From Aspidiotus rigidus (Eukaryota > Arthropoda > Insecta > Hemiptera > Diaspididae): a DNA stretch of 64,000 nt. The notes beneath the pieces are model-generated. The model was not told the origin of the DNA, did not search any database, and saw only the letters and a list, made by a program, of their open reading frames with translations. The stretch covers positions 310,001-374,000 of the forward strand of contig JAVHKY010000046.1 of assembly GCA_035079385.1 (NCBI GenBank). Reading direction: 5' to 3'. The position numbers were made by a program, and so were the translations under genes. Of this stretch, positions 26,198 through 39,500 are shown one piece after another (the first letter of the stretch is position 1; every line of letters starts with the position of its first letter).

Positions 26198-29100
26198 GCA
26201 GGGACGCTCAAGTTCCTGCAGGCCAATCTTCAGCACTGCGAACTGGCCCAGGATCTTCTCTGGCAGTTTGTAGCTGAAGAGGGAACGCACATTGTAATTG
26301 CCAGTGAGTATTACAATGTTGCGAAAAGAAAAGGATGGTACACAGACCGTACTGGCTTAGCGGCCATTGGTGTTTGCCCAGAGTGTCCGATTGCTCCGGG
26401 AGAGGTTGAAAGAGGGGAGGGGTATGTTGCTGTGAAGATGGCCGACATGGTTGTCTACAGTTGCTACTTCTCCCCGAATCGCCCCTTCCCGGAGTTTGAG
26501 GACTTCTTGAAGAAATTAGAAGAAAGCTTGTCCAGATGGCAAGGTGAAAAATTCATAGTGGCTGGCGATTTTAATGCCAAGTCAGAAGAGTGGCGATCAG
26601 GCCGTACGGACATCCGTGGGTATGCCTTGGGGGAGTGGATTGCTTACAATCGACTGGAAACAGTCAATGTCGGCAACACTCCTACCCGAGTGCATCAAGG
26701 ATATGGGTCCATTATTGATATCACCTTTGCCTCAGAGAGCCTAGCCCGAAAAATAGAAGGCTGGGCGGTACTGGACAAGGACCTTTCTGGGAGCGACCAC
26801 CGGTGTATCGGCTTCTCCATCCGCCGGGAAGTCGAGGTCGCTGCTCCACAAAAGCTGGTAAGAAAGTGGGCCGTTAGGAAGCTGAATAGCGACCGTTTGA
26901 AGGCTAGCTATCTTGCTCTCACATGGGATCAAGAAGAAGAGCAAGAAGGCAATGCGGAGGTGGCAGCGGAGAGGATGATCAAGACTGTCACCAAAGCTTG
27001 CGATGTAGCCATGCCCAGGCAAGGTCCACCAAAGAAGAGGAGGGCTGTTTACTGGTGGACCGACAAGATTGCCAATTTGAGAAAAGAGTGCAACCGTCAG
27101 CGCCGGATATACCAGCGTAGTAGTGGCCGCGAAGGGGCGCGGGCGGTTGCACCCGAATACCAGCTGGCTCGTAAAAGGCTGAAGAAGGCCATCAAGGACA
27201 GCAAGAGTGCTGCATGGCGAGAGCTATGTGAGATGGCGGATGACGACCCATTTGGAAAGCCTTATAAGTTGGTGCTGAAGAAGCTCAAAGGCCTCTCAGC
27301 AATGAGCCGAATGGAGCCGGATGTTGTGGGTCAAATCATTGATGGCTTGTTCCCACAGCAGCCACCACCAATGGTAACGCTACCAATAGTAGAAGAGGAT
27401 GGTATATCCCTCCTAGGCACCGAGGAGGTTGATGCAGCAGTCAATAGACTGCAGGGTAAGTACTGGAAGGCTCCAGGCCCGGATGAGATTCCAAATCCAG
27501 TCTGGAGCGCCATACATTCAGTTGACCCAGCACTGCTTGTTGATACATTCAATGCGGCAATTGTTGGGGGACTGTTCCCTGTGCGATGGAAGAAAGCCAG
27601 GCTAGCGTTGATCGATAAGAAGGATAAACCACCTGGTCTACCATCCTCTTATCGTCCACTTTGTCTGCTAGACAATGTTGGGAAACTTCTAGAAAGAGTG
27701 ATAGCCAATCGTTTGGAGAGCTATCTGAAGGAAAGAGATATAATCTCTGATAGCCAGTACGGTTTTCAAACTGGACGCTGCACATCAGATGCTGGGATCC
27801 GGCTGAAGAGGATAGCCAAGTCAGCGATTGATACGCGCCAGTTTTGCGCAGCCGTCAGCCTCGACATAAGAAATGCGTTCAATTCAATTCCATGGAAGAT
27901 GATATTGGAAGCTCTTGTGAACGCAGGAGTGCCCGCATACCTGCTCAGGATGATCAGCAGCTATCTTAGCTGCCGTGAAATCCAAGCAGAGACGTCTGCT
28001 GGTACAGTAAAGCGCCCTGTTACTTGTGGGGTGCCGCAGGGGTCGGTCCTTGGGCCGCTTTTGTGGTGCGTCGCATTTAACGGAATCTTTAAGGTGAAGC
28101 TGCCACCGGGGGTTAAGCTTATCTGCTATGCGGATGACACCCTGGTGGTATGCACTGCCGAAACAACTGTAGCGGTGGAGAGCAGGGTAAACCGGGCCCT
28201 AGAGGATGTGACGCGTTGGATCGAGTCGGCTGGACTTGAACTAGCAGCAAGTAAGACGGAGGCCATTTTATTCACGACCCGTCGGAAGTTCAAGCCACCC
28301 GCCTTTCGCCTGCGAGGTGTGGAAATTGAAACCAAGAAGCAAATGAAATACCTGGGCATCTGGTTTGACTCAACGCTGAGATTCAGGCACCATTTCCTGA
28401 TGGCAGCGGAAAAGGCGGGCCGGGTAGTTGGTTACCTAAGCCGCCTGATGAGGAACCTAGGAGGACCGAGAGAAGCAAGGAGAAGGATCATGATGAGCAC
28501 CGCCTTGTCGATCCTCCTATACGGTGCGCCAGTATGGGCCGACTGCATGAAGATACCATACCGAAGAAGAGAGATGGTAAAGATCCAACGAAGAGCTGCG
28601 CTGAGGTGTGTTAGTGCCTACCGCACTGTCTCGACGGAGGCTCTTTGTGTATTAGCACGTTCACCACCAATCGAGCTCCTTGCTGAGGAGAGAGCGGTGG
28701 TGTTCGAAGCAAAGAAGAGAACGACGACCAACCGAGAAGCTTTACGGGTCAAGCAGGAGGCCAGGCGCTCCTTGCTTGTAAAGTGGAAAGAAAGAATTGC
28801 CCAGAGTGAGCTGGGTACATGGACAACCCGTGTGCTAATACGCGACCTTGATGAGTGGATGAGCCGACACCATGGTCAGCTGAACTTTCACCTGACGCAG
28901 GTGTTAAGCGGCCATGGCTGCTTCAACAAGTACCTTCACGAGAAGTTAAGGAAAGTTGAGCAGGCAACGTGTTCGCACTGTAACCAAGGGCGGGATGATG
29001 GACCACAACACACCTTATTTGAGTGTGAGGCGTGGAGGCGTGAGCGGGACGAGCTTAGTCGGTCTCTCCAAGAGATCGGGGTAGATGAAGCGCTCGACCC

Positions 29101-29305
29101 GAGTAGCCTGGTACCCACCATGCTAGGTTCCGAAGAAGCATGGAACCAGGTGTCTGCATTTGCGGCCACCATCATGAAGAGGAAGATGGACCAGGAATGG
29201 AATAGGCAAATGCAGAACCACGCTATGGCCTACTCAACACCTGTGTACCATCAACATCCAGATCTGCAGGAAGAAGAGGAAGAAGGATACCATCCAGATT
29301 GTTAG
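26195..29305 (+). CDS. Element C ORF2: endonuclease-reverse transcriptase
   Basis: 1,036 residues, about 98% identical to B ORF2 by eye. Endonuclease residues E38, D125, N127 and the SDHR motif are present, as are the RT motifs and YADD (DNA 28127-28138) and the C-terminal CCHC. Differences from B include T31 for K, Y40 for H, Y151 for F and R for W after the SDH motif; the SDHR form is shared with element A and E and is probably ancestral. Predicted active. Confidence 0.95.
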   Translation: MAGTLKFLQANLQHCELAQDLLWQFVAEEGTHIVIASEYYNVAKRKGWYTDRTGLAAIGVCPECPIAPGEVERGEGYVAVKMADMVVYSCYFSPNRPFPEFEDFLKKLEESLSRWQGEKFIVAGDFNAKSEEWRSGRTDIRGYALGEWIAYNRLETVNVGNTPTRVHQGYGSIIDITFASESLARKIEGWAVLDKDLSGSDHRCIGFSIRREVEVAAPQKLVRKWAVRKLNSDRLKASYLALTWDQEEEQEGNAEVAAERMIKTVTKACDVAMPRQGPPKKRRAVYWWTDKIANLRKECNRQRRIYQRSSGREGARAVAPEYQLARKRLKKAIKDSKSAAWRELCEMADDDPFGKPYKLVLKKLKGLSAMSRMEPDVVGQIIDGLFPQQPPPMVTLPIVEEDGISLLGTEEVDAAVNRLQGKYWKAPGPDEIPNPVWSAIHSVDPALLVDTFNAAIVGGLFPVRWKKARLALIDKKDKPPGLPSSYRPLCLLDNVGKLLERVIANRLESYLKERDIISDSQYGFQTGRCTSDAGIRLKRIAKSAIDTRQFCAAVSLDIRNAFNSIPWKMILEALVNAGVPAYLLRMISSYLSCREIQAETSAGTVKRPVTCGVPQGSVLGPLLWCVAFNGIFKVKLPPGVKLICYADDTLVVCTAETTVAVESRVNRALEDVTRWIESAGLELAASKTEAILFTTRRKFKPPAFRLRGVEIETKKQMKYLGIWFDSTLRFRHHFLMAAEKAGRVVGYLSRLMRNLGGPREARRRIMMSTALSILLYGAPVWADCMKIPYRRREMVKIQRRAALRCVSAYRTVSTEALCVLARSPPIELLAEERAVVFEAKKRTTTNREALRVKQEARRSLLVKWKERIAQSELGTWTTRVLIRDLDEWMSRHHGQLNFHLTQVLSGHGCFNKYLHEKLRKVEQATCSHCNQGRDDGPQHTLFECEAWRRERDELSRSLQEIGVDEALDPSSLVPTMLGSEEAWNQVSAFAATIMKRKMDQEWNRQMQNHAMAYSTPVYHQHPDLQEEEEEGYHPDC

Positions 29306-29734
29306 GGCCTTTATAGTTGTTGAAAGAATCTCGCGTTTATATGGTTGCTCCGCGTCCTCTATTCCGGTGAACGTACTACGGTACGTTCACTGTTCATACG
29401 AATATGTCTAACGAGCACCATACAGTGAGATTCACGCAACAGCGACTTATTACGCCTGATGTGATGTGATAGTGTAGTTTTGTGATGTGAGTGTGTTCTC
29501 TAGTGCTGTTTTCTTTTTGTGCGTGCCAGGGGGGCATCGCAGCTTGGCGGTTGCCAAAGCAACTTGGCAGTTGCCGAGTAGAAGAGGGGGTTCGCGTAGG
29601 AGATTCCTCCTTCACTGAAGTTATACCCGAAAGGGTCGATTCCGGTGTTGGAGGAAACAATATTAAATGCATACGCATCCCGCACCTACTCCATTATGGA
29701 TGACGGGCGGTGCTGCACATGCGACATACAAGCG
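29306..29734 (+). other. 3' UTR of element C
   Basis: Near-identical to that of B. The palindrome GTGAACGTAC-TACG-GTACGTTCAC near 29369-29392 is perfect here. Ends ACAAGCG at (ATT)n. Confidence 0.7.
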
Positions 29735-30148
<414 letters not shown>

Positions 30149-30149
30149 T

Positions 30150-32429
30150 CCACCAAAGAAGAGGAGGGCTGTTTACTGGTGGACCAACAAGATTGCCGAA
30201 TTGAGAAAAGAGTGCAACCGTCAGCGCCGGATATACCAGCGTAGTAGTGGCCGCGAAGGGGCGCGGGCGGTTGCACCCGAATACCAGCTGGCTCGTAAAA
30301 GGCTGAAGAAGGCCATCAAGGACAGCAAGAGTGCTGCATGGCGAGAGCTATGTGAGATGGCGGATGACGACCCATTTGGAAAGCCTTATAAGTTAGTGCT
30401 GAAGAAGCTCAAAGGACTCTCAGCAATGAGCCGAATGGAGCCGGATGTTGTGGGTCAAATCATTGATGGCTTGTTCCCACAGCAGCCACCACCAATGGTA
30501 ACGCTACCAATAGTAGAAGAGGATGGTATATCCCTCCTAGGCACCGAGGAGGTTGATGCAGCAGTCAATAGACTGCGGGGTAAGTATTGGAAGGCTCCAG
30601 GCCCGGATGAGATTCCAAATCCAGTCTGGAGCGCCATACATTCAGTTGACCCAGCACTGCTTGTTGATACATTCAATGCGGCATTTGTTGGGGGACTGTT
30701 CCCTATGCGATGGAAGAAAGCCAGGCTAGCGTTGATCGATAAGAAGGATAAACCACCTGGTCTACCATCCTCTTATCGTCCACTTTGTCTGCTAGACAAT
30801 GTCGGGAAACTTCTAGAAAGAGTGATAGCCAATCGTTTGGAGAGCTATCTGAAGGAAAGAGATATAATCTCTGATAGCCAGTACGGTTTTCAAACTGGAC
30901 GCTGCACATCAGATGCTGGGATCCGGCTGAAGAGGATAGCCAAGTCAGCGATTGATATGCGCCAGTTTTGCGCAGCCGTCAGCCTCGACATAAGAAATGC
31001 GTTCAATTCAATCCCATGGAAGATGATATTGGAAGCTCTTGTGAACGCAGGAGTGCCCGCATACCTGCTCAGGATGATCAGCAGCTATCTTAGCTGCCGT
31101 GAAATCCAAGCAGAGACGTCTGCTGGTACAGTAAAGCGCCCTGTTACTTGTGGGGTGCCGCAGGGGTCGGTCCTTGGGCCGCTTTTGTGGTGCGTCGCAT
31201 TTAACGGAATCTTTAAGGTGAAGCTGCCACCGGGGGTTAAGCTTATCTGCTATGCGGATGACACCCTGGTGGTATGCACTGCCGAAACAACTGTAGCGGT
31301 GGAGAGCAGGGTAAACCGGGCCCTAGAGGATGTGACGCGTTGGATCGAGTCGGCTGGACTTGAACTAGCAGCAAGTAAGACGGAGGCCATTTTATTCACG
31401 ACCCGTCGGAAGTTCAAGCCACCCACCTTTCGCCTGCGAGGTGTGGAAATTGAAACCAAGAAGCAAATGAAATACCTGGGCATCTGGTTTGACTCAACGC
31501 TGAGCTTCAGGCACCATTTCCTGATGGCAGCGGAAAAGGCGGGCCGGGTAGTTGGATACCTAAGCCGCCTTATGAGGAACCTGGGAGGACCGAGAGAAGC
31601 AAGGAGAAGGATCATGATGAGCACCGCCTTGTCGATCCTCCTATATGGTGCGCCAGTATGGGCCGACTGCATGAAGATACCATACCGAAGAAGAGAGATG
31701 GTAAAGATCCAACGAAGAGCTGCGCTGAGGTGTGTTAGTGCCTACCGCACTGTCTCGACGGAGGCTCTTTGTGTATTAGCACGTTCACCACCAATCGAGC
31801 TCCTTGCTGAGGAGAGAGCGGTGGTGTTCCAAGCAAGGAAGAGAACGACGACCAACCGAGAAGCTTTACGGGTCAAGCAGGAGGCCAGGCGCTCCTTGCT
31901 TGTAAAGTGGAAAGAAAGAATTGCCCAGAGTGAGCTGGGTACATGGACAACCCGTGTGCTAATACGCGACCTTGATGAGTGGATGAGCCGACACCATGGT
32001 CAGCTGAACTTTCACCTGACGCAGGTGTTAAGCGGCCATGGCTGCTTCAACAAGTACCTTCACGAGAAGTTAAGGAAAGTTGAGCAGGCAACGTGTTCGC
32101 ACTGTAACCAAGGGCGGGATGATGGACCACAACACACCTTATTTGAGTGTGAGGCGTGGAGGCGTGAGCGGGACGAGCTTAGTCGGTCTCTCCAAGAGAT
32201 CGGGGTAGATGAAGCGCTCGACCCGAGTAGCCTGGTACCCACCATGCTAGGTTCCGAAGAAGCATGGAACCAGGTGTCTGCATTTGCGGCCACCATCATG
32301 AAGAGGAAGATGGACCAGGAATGGAATAGGCAAATGCAGAACCACGCTATGGCCTACTCAACACCTGTGTACCATCAACATCCAGATCTGCAGGAAGAAG
32401 AGGAAGAAGGATACCATCCAGATTGTTAG
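30150..32429 (+). pseudogene. Element D partial ORF2 (RT and C-terminal domain)
   Basis: 759 codons uninterrupted, starting at PPKKRRAVYWW. The RT domain, YADD box and CCHC C-terminus are intact, but there is no endonuclease and no native start codon. An ATG upstream of the ATT tract, in the 3' UTR of C, is in frame through a poly-Leu stretch; that fusion is a coincidence of the triplet repeat. It differs from C and E by a few residues, such as FQARKRT for FEAKKRT. Confidence 0.85.
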
Positions 32430-32858
32430 GGCCTTTATAGTTGTTGAAAGAATCTCGCGTTTATATGGTTGCTCCGCGTCCGCTATTCCGGTGAACTTAC
32501 TACGGTACGTTCACTGTTCATACGAATATGTCTAACGAGCACCATACAGTGAGATTCACGCAACAGCGACTTACCACGCCTAATGTGATGTGATAGTGTC
32601 GTTTTTTGTGATGTGAGTGTGTTCTCTAGTGCTGTTCTTTTTGTGCGTGCCATGGGGGCATCGCAGCTTGGTGGTTGCCAAAGCAACTTGGCAGTTGCCG
32701 AGTAGAAGAGGGGGTTCGCGTAGGAGATTCCTCCTTCACTGAAGTTATACCCGAAAGGGTCGATTCCGGTGTTGGAGGAAACAATATTAAATGCATACGC
32801 ATCCCGCACCTACTCCATTATGGATGACGGGCGGTGCTGCACATGCGACATACAAGCG
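32430..32858 (+). other. 3' UTR of element D
   Basis: Same sequence as in C with a few substitutions; ends ACAAGCG at the ATT repeat. Confidence 0.7.
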
Positions 32859-33486
<628 letters not shown>

Positions 33487-34292
33487 TCTGGGCTGTGGCT
33501 TTGCTGGGCGTTGGCGTGTTTGTGGATGGGGTGACAGGCGAGTGTGCGGCACAGATTTGAATGCGTGGGATGATGAATGAATGAAGAGGTCCGGTTCCGG
33601 GTGCCATTGACTGGGCTGACCCCCCGGGCTGTGCGTCACCTGGAATCGAGGGGTCCATTGGCAGAACAGGCTGACCGCATGGGCTGCTACATGAACTCTG
33701 TCTCGCGCGAGTAGTTGCGGCCTGGGCGTGCTGACTGGGCTGGCCACCCGCGATGCGCTGCTGGGCCTATAAACTAGGATGGCGTCTTGTGCCGGGAGGG
33801 TGCACATTGGGGTGGCTCTGGTGGGTTCCCTCCATGGTGCGGCGTCTTGTGCCTCTATGGTGCTACGGTGTGCCGGGTGGGTGCGTATTGGGTCTGCTCT
33901 GGTGGGTGCCTTTTGTGGTGCTTGACTGAGCTGAGTTGTCTGGTACCCTTGTGAATGCTGGGGTACTGGACTTGAGTGTCGAATGTGAGGATAGTGAGGT
34001 GTTGGCTGCGACTGTTTCACTTTCTGTCTGCTTCTGGTCGGCGTTTGGTGGCGTTATGGTTTGGTGGCGGGTTGCTGTTGGGGTGCGGGTGGGGCGCTGC
34101 AACTAAGAGTACTAGGAGAAGGATACTCCGAGGCTAATTAAACCGTAGGGAAGGAAACCCTATAATTTTTTAAAAAACCACCTGTCTCCTTGCAGGCTAG
34201 GGCACGGGCTCATAGGATAAGGGAAGGACAACCCCGACAGAAAACCGTCAACTGGTGTAGGCAGTCACACCTGCATCAGGATCATCTTCATG

Positions 34293-34419
34293 TATGGGGT
34301 TACGTACTGTCTGGTGGCCCTCACGTCCTGTATGAATGGGGTTACGTACTGCTTTCATAGCCTTCACGTCCTGTTTATATGGGGTTACGTATCGCCACCT
34401 GGACCTTCACGTCCCATAC
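34293..34419 (+). repeat. Triple repeat in 5' UTR of element E
   Basis: Same array of three GGGGTTACGTA...CACGTCC units as in B. Confidence 0.7.
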
Positions 34420-34632
34420 CACTCTATTTGCCTGGCCCTGGTGAGTTTCTTCCAGTGACTAGGTAGGAGATGGATAACTCTGACAATGAAAACCCGGTCA
34501 TAGCCGTAAAGTGTGTGCCTTTCCCTGCGAGGACCAAGCAGCTCGCGGGGGAAGTATGGTTCTGCAAGATGATCTGGGAAGGCGGAAGCAGCTTCTCAGA
34601 TGACGCCTCACACTGCAACTTATATATTACAG

Positions 34633-36558
34633 ATGACAATGATGAAAGATAAGAATATTGGTGCCGATTCGGATTCGGCAAACCGGCTCCCCACGCTGAT
34701 GCGCTCAGGCGGCGAGGGGTCGGCGGGTATCGTCCCGGAATCCCATGATGAGGCAACAACGACGGAGAAGAAAGAGGCGACCAAGAACGCCGATGAGGTG
34801 TCTACGGTAATACCAGGAACGCCGGAGGGGGCTGATGAAGTTTTTGTCACCCCTCTTGCATGGCAAAAGAACCGGAGGAAGAGGCTACGAGCGAATTCGT
34901 TCACGTCACCCACAAAGACCGAGTCCGATAGTGAACAGACAGACGAGGAAGGTTTGTTTCTTGGGAAGATCCCAAACCTTCCGAATGCCAAAATGAAGAC
35001 CGCAATGAAGAAGCTGCAAGATCACTGTAAGCGACTGATGCAGAAGGACCTAGCACGCGAAGCCGAACTCCAAGCGGGGCGGAAAAGCAAGGCCGCAATG
35101 CAGGAAAAGGTGCAGGAACTCCAGGGGCTCGTGGATACCTGCCTCTCTGCGAAAGACCAGCAAGCCAACACACAGCTCCTCCAGGAGATGGGGACTTTGA
35201 AGGCGCAAAACGTTAAGCTAGAGGCCCAAGTGAAGACGCTCCTGGCCCATCACAAGAAGGGAGAAGAGGAAAAAATGAAAACCCTTCAAGAGCTGAAGGA
35301 CATTAGGGCCGAGAATGTCAGGCTCAAGGAAAACGTGACTTCCATGCGCACCGAACTGCGGAGGCTTGCAATGCTGCAGCAGCATGGACAAGCAGCATCA
35401 CCAACACCACTCGTACCACAGAGCAGCAGTGGCCCACGGGAAGGTGAGAAGGCCACAGCGGTACCAAAACCACCCATTAAACCGCTGAAGACACCCCAGC
35501 AATGGCAGCAGCAATCACAACGACTGCAGCAGAAAAAACAACCGCAGCAGCAACAGCAACAGCGGAAGGAGCAACAGCAACTGCAACAACGCCAGAAGCA
35601 ACTGGTAGAGCAGCGACAACAGCAGCAACAGGAACTGCAGCGACGGCCACAGTTACCACCGCAGCAACAGCGACAGCAGCACCTGCAACAACAGCAGCAA
35701 TTGTCTTCCCAGGCAGCCACACCTGGTTCCAACGTACCTTTGTGGAGCCAGGTAGTTTCCCGGGGCAATCGGAAGAAGCCCCTGCCTACCATACCACAGT
35801 CCCAAGGCCAAAGGCAGGAGAGGTTACTGGAGAAGAGGAAGCCAAGGTCGGCAGCACTAATCATCGCCCGAAAAAGTGAGGATGTCACCTATGAGGCCAT
35901 CCTTAAGACAGCCCGGTCCAAGCTGTCAATAGCATCATTAGGCCTGAAGGTAACCCAGGTACGGACGACCAAGAAAGGAGAGATGCTTCTAGAAGTGAAA
36001 GGTGAGGGAGAGACTGCAGTGGAAACCTTCCGAGAGAAACTGGGGGAAGCTATTGGTGACATGGCGACAGTTAGGATGCCGCAGCGTCAGACCAGAGTTC
36101 TCATCCTGGGGATTGAGAAGTCCGTGGACAGGGAAGATATCCTGGCCCAAATGCCAGCTGGCACAGGCGCCAAGCTCCTGGATCTGCAGCCAATGGGACG
36201 CGGATGTCAGATGGCCAAGGTCGAGCTGCCCATTGCAGCAGCCCTCCAGCTAGTCAGGAAGGGCAAGATCGAGGTCGGATGGAGCACCTGCCGGGTGAAA
36301 TCCCTAGAGAAGGCAAGGTCTTCGCAGCGATGCTATAAATGCCTTCAGGAGGGGCATATAGCAGCTGCCTGCACCAATGCAGCTATCGGCAGCGTTTGCT
36401 ACAGGTGTGGTGAAGAGGGGCACCAAATCCGGGACTGCAAGAAGGAACCTAAGTGTCCTGTCTGCAGCCGGGTTGGAGGGCGCCCTGCAAACCACGTTGT
36501 GGGAAGCAGAGGGTGCGCAGGTGTCAAAGCACAGGGCGCTGGAGGCAAGCGCAAGTAA
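34633..36558 (+). CDS. Element E ORF1: gag-like protein
   Basis: 641 residues from the conserved ATG following TATATATTACAG; an in-frame ATG 11 codons upstream (34600) is an alternative. It shares with C the DEVFVTPLA and GLFLGKIPNLPNAKMK blocks and a long coiled coil (about 125-265), but at clearly lower identity than the ORF2s show. A glutamine-rich region (about 295-370) carries imperfect CAG/CAA repeats. Three zinc knuckles lie at 567-580 (CYKCLQEGH...), 589-602 and 608-628. The C-terminus ends in basic GGKRK instead of RRGPTAS, and the stop is followed by a gap before ORF2. Function as for B ORF1. Confidence 0.9.
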   Translation: MTMMKDKNIGADSDSANRLPTLMRSGGEGSAGIVPESHDEATTTEKKEATKNADEVSTVIPGTPEGADEVFVTPLAWQKNRRKRLRANSFTSPTKTESDSEQTDEEGLFLGKIPNLPNAKMKTAMKKLQDHCKRLMQKDLAREAELQAGRKSKAAMQEKVQELQGLVDTCLSAKDQQANTQLLQEMGTLKAQNVKLEAQVKTLLAHHKKGEEEKMKTLQELKDIRAENVRLKENVTSMRTELRRLAMLQQHGQAASPTPLVPQSSSGPREGEKATAVPKPPIKPLKTPQQWQQQSQRLQQKKQPQQQQQQRKEQQQLQQRQKQLVEQRQQQQQELQRRPQLPPQQQRQQHLQQQQQLSSQAATPGSNVPLWSQVVSRGNRKKPLPTIPQSQGQRQERLLEKRKPRSAALIIARKSEDVTYEAILKTARSKLSIASLGLKVTQVRTTKKGEMLLEVKGEGETAVETFREKLGEAIGDMATVRMPQRQTRVLILGIEKSVDREDILAQMPAGTGAKLLDLQPMGRGCQMAKVELPIAAALQLVRKGKIEVGWSTCRVKSLEKARSSQRCYKCLQEGHIAAACTNAAIGSVCYRCGEEGHQIRDCKKEPKCPVCSRVGGRPANHVVGSRGCAGVKAQGAGGKRK

Positions 36559-36566
36559 GACCAATG
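36556..36566 (+). promoter_or_regulatory. Altered ORF1-ORF2 junction of element E
   Basis: TAA GACCA ATG: the ORF1 stop and the ORF2 start are separated by five bases, unlike the one-base overlap in B, C and G. Reinitiation after termination over a short distance remains possible. Confidence 0.75.
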
Positions 36567-39500
36567 GCAGGTGCGCTATCCTTCCTACAGTGCAACCTTC
36601 AGCACTGCGAACTGGCCCAGGATCTTCTCTGGCAGTTTGTAGCTGAAGAGGGAACGCACATTGTAATTGCCAGTGAGTATTACAATGTTGCGAAAAGAAA
36701 AGGATGGTACACAGACCGTACTGGCTTAGCGGCCATTGGTGTTTGCCCAGAGTGTCCAATTGTTCCGGGAGAGGTTGAAAGAGGGGAGGGGTATGTTGCT
36801 GTGAAGATGGCCGACATGGTTGTCTATAGTTGCTACTTCTCCCCGAATCGCCCCTTCCTGGAGTTTGAGGACTTCTTGAAGAAATTAGAAGAAAGCTTGT
36901 CCAGATGGCAAGGTGAAAAATTCATAGTGGCTGGCGATTTTAATGCCAAGTCAGAAGAGTGGCGATCAGGCCGTACGGACATCCGTGGGTATGCCTTGGG
37001 GGAGTGGATTGCTTACAATCGACTGGAAACAGTCAATGTTGGCAACACTCCTACCCGAGTGCATCAAGGATACGGGTCCATTATTGATATCACCTTTGCC
37101 TCAGAGAGCCTAGCCCGAAAAATAGAAGGCTGGGCGGTACTGGACAAGGAGCTATCTGGGAGCGACCACCGGTGTATCGGCTTCGCCATCCGCCGGGAAG
37201 TTGAGGTCGCTGCTCCACAAAAGCTGGTAAGAAAGTGGGCCGTTAGGAAGCTGAATAGCGACCGTTTGAAGGCTAGCTATCTTGCTCTCACATGGGATCA
37301 AGAAGAAGAGCAAGAAGGCAATGCGGAGGTGGCAGCAGAGAGGATGATCAAGACTGTCACCAAAGCTTGCGATGTAGCCATGCCCAGGCAAGGTCCACCT
37401 AAGAAGAGGAGGGCTGTTTACTGGTGGACCAACAAGATTGCCGATTTGAGAAAAGAGTGCAACCGTCAGCGCCGGATATACCAGCGTAGTAGTGGCCGCG
37501 AAGGGGCGCGGGCGGTTGCACCCGAATACCAGCTGGCTCGTAAAAGGCTGAAGAAGGCCATCAAGGACAGCAAGAGTGCTGCATGGCGAGAGCTATGTGA
37601 GATGGCAGATGACGACCCATTTGGAAAGCCTTATAAGCTAGTGCTGAAGAAGCTCAAAGGCCTCTCAGCAATGAGCCGAATGGAGCCGGATGTTGTGGGT
37701 CAAATCATTGATGGCTTGTTCCCACAGCAGCCACCACCAATGGTAACGCTACCAATAGTAGAAGAGGATGGTATATCCCTCCTAGGCACCGAGGAGGTTG
37801 ATGCAGCAGTCAATAGACTGCGGGGTAAGTATTGGAAGGCTCCAGGCCCGGATGAGATTCCAAATCCAGTCTGGAGCGCCATACATTCAGTTGACCCAGC
37901 ACTGCTTGTTGATACATTCAATGCGGCAATTGTTGGGGGACTGTTCCCTGTGCGATGGAAGAAAGCCAGGCTAGCGTTGATCGATAAGAAGGATAAACCA
38001 CCTGGTCTACCATCCTCTTATCGTCCACTTTGTCTGCTAGACAATGTTGGGAAACTTCTAGAAAGAGTGATAGCCAATCGTTTGGAGAGCTATCTGAAGG
38101 AAAGAGATATAATCTCTGATAGCCAGTACGGTTTTCAAACTGGACGCTGCACATCAGATGCTGGGATCCGGCTGAAGAGGATAGCCAAGTCAGCGATTGA
38201 TATGCGCCAGTTTTGCGCAGCCGTCAGCCTCGACATAAGAAATGCGTTCAATTCAATTCCATGGAAGATGATATTGGAAGCTCTTGTGAACGCAGGAGTG
38301 CCCGCATACCTGCTCAGGATGATCAGCAGCTATCTTAGCTGCCGTGAAATCCAAGCAGAGACGTCTGCTGGTACAGTAAAGCGCCCTGTTACTTGTGGGG
38401 TGCCGCAGGGGTCGGTCCTTGGGCCGCTTTTGTGGTGCGTCGCATTTAACGGAATCTTTAAGGTGAAGCTGCCACCGGGGGTTAAGCTTATCTGCTATGC
38501 GGATGACACCCTGGTGGTATGCACTGCCGAAACAACTGTAGCGGTGGAGAGCAGGGTAAACCGGGCCCTAGAGGATGTGACGCGTTGGATCGAGTCGGCT
38601 GGACTTGAACTAGCAGCAAGTAAGACGGAGGCCATTTTATTCACGACCCGTCGGAAGTTCAAGCCACCCACCTTTCGCCTGCGAGGTGTGGAAATTGAAA
38701 CCAAGAAGCAACTGAAATACCTGGGCATCTGGTTTGACTCAACGCTGAGCTTCAGGCACCATTTCCTGATGGCAGCGGAAAAGGCGGGCCGGGTAGTTGG
38801 ATACCTAAGCCGCCTTATGAGGAACCTGGGAGGACCGAGAGAAGCAAGGAGAAGGATCATGATGAGCACCGCCTTGTCGATCCTCCTATATGGTGCGCCA
38901 GTATGGGCCGACTGCATGAAGATACCATACCGAAGAAGAGAGATGGTAAAGATCCAACGAAGAGCTGCGCTGAGGTGTGTTAGTGCCTACCGCACTGTCT
39001 CGACGGAGGCTCTTTGTGTATTAGCACGTTCACCACCAATCGAGCTCCTTGCTGAGGAGAGAGCGGTGGTGTTCGAAGCAAAGAAGAGAACGACGACCAA
39101 CCGAGAAGCTTTACGGGTCAAGCAGGAGGCCAGGCGCTCCTTGCTTGTAAAGTGGAAAGAAAGAATTGCCCAGAGTGAGCTGGGCACATGGACAACCCGT
39201 GTGCTAATACGCGACCTTGATGAGTGGATGAACCGACACCATGGTCAGCTGAACTTTCACCTGACGCAGGTGTTAAGCGGCCATGGCTGCTTCAACAAGT
39301 ACCTTCACGAGAAGTTAAGGAAAGTTGAGCAGGCAACGTGTTCGCACTGTAACCAAGGGCGGGATGATGGACCACAACACACCTTATTTGAGTGTGAGTC
39401 GTGGAGGCGTGAGCGGGACGAGCTTAGTCGGTCTCTCCAAGAGATCGGGGTAGATGAAGCGCTCGACCCGAGTAGCCTGGTACCCACCATGCTAGGTTCC

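Larger units (their letters stand above)
30149..32858 (+). mobile_element. Element D: 5'-truncated R1-like copy
   Basis: 2,710 bp entering from (ATT)n at a point equal to about residue 270 of ORF2 (PPKKRRAVYWW), so 5' UTR, ORF1 and the endonuclease are missing. The rest of ORF2 and the 3' UTR match C and E almost perfectly, indicating recent insertion. The 3' end ACAAGCG again meets ATT in the same phase. Confidence 0.93.

Noticed and set aside
36453..36563. 37-codon N-terminal extension of ORF2 in element E
   Set aside because: Not homologous to ORF2 of B or C; it is the ORF1 3' end read in another frame. The ATG at 36564 aligns with the other copies.
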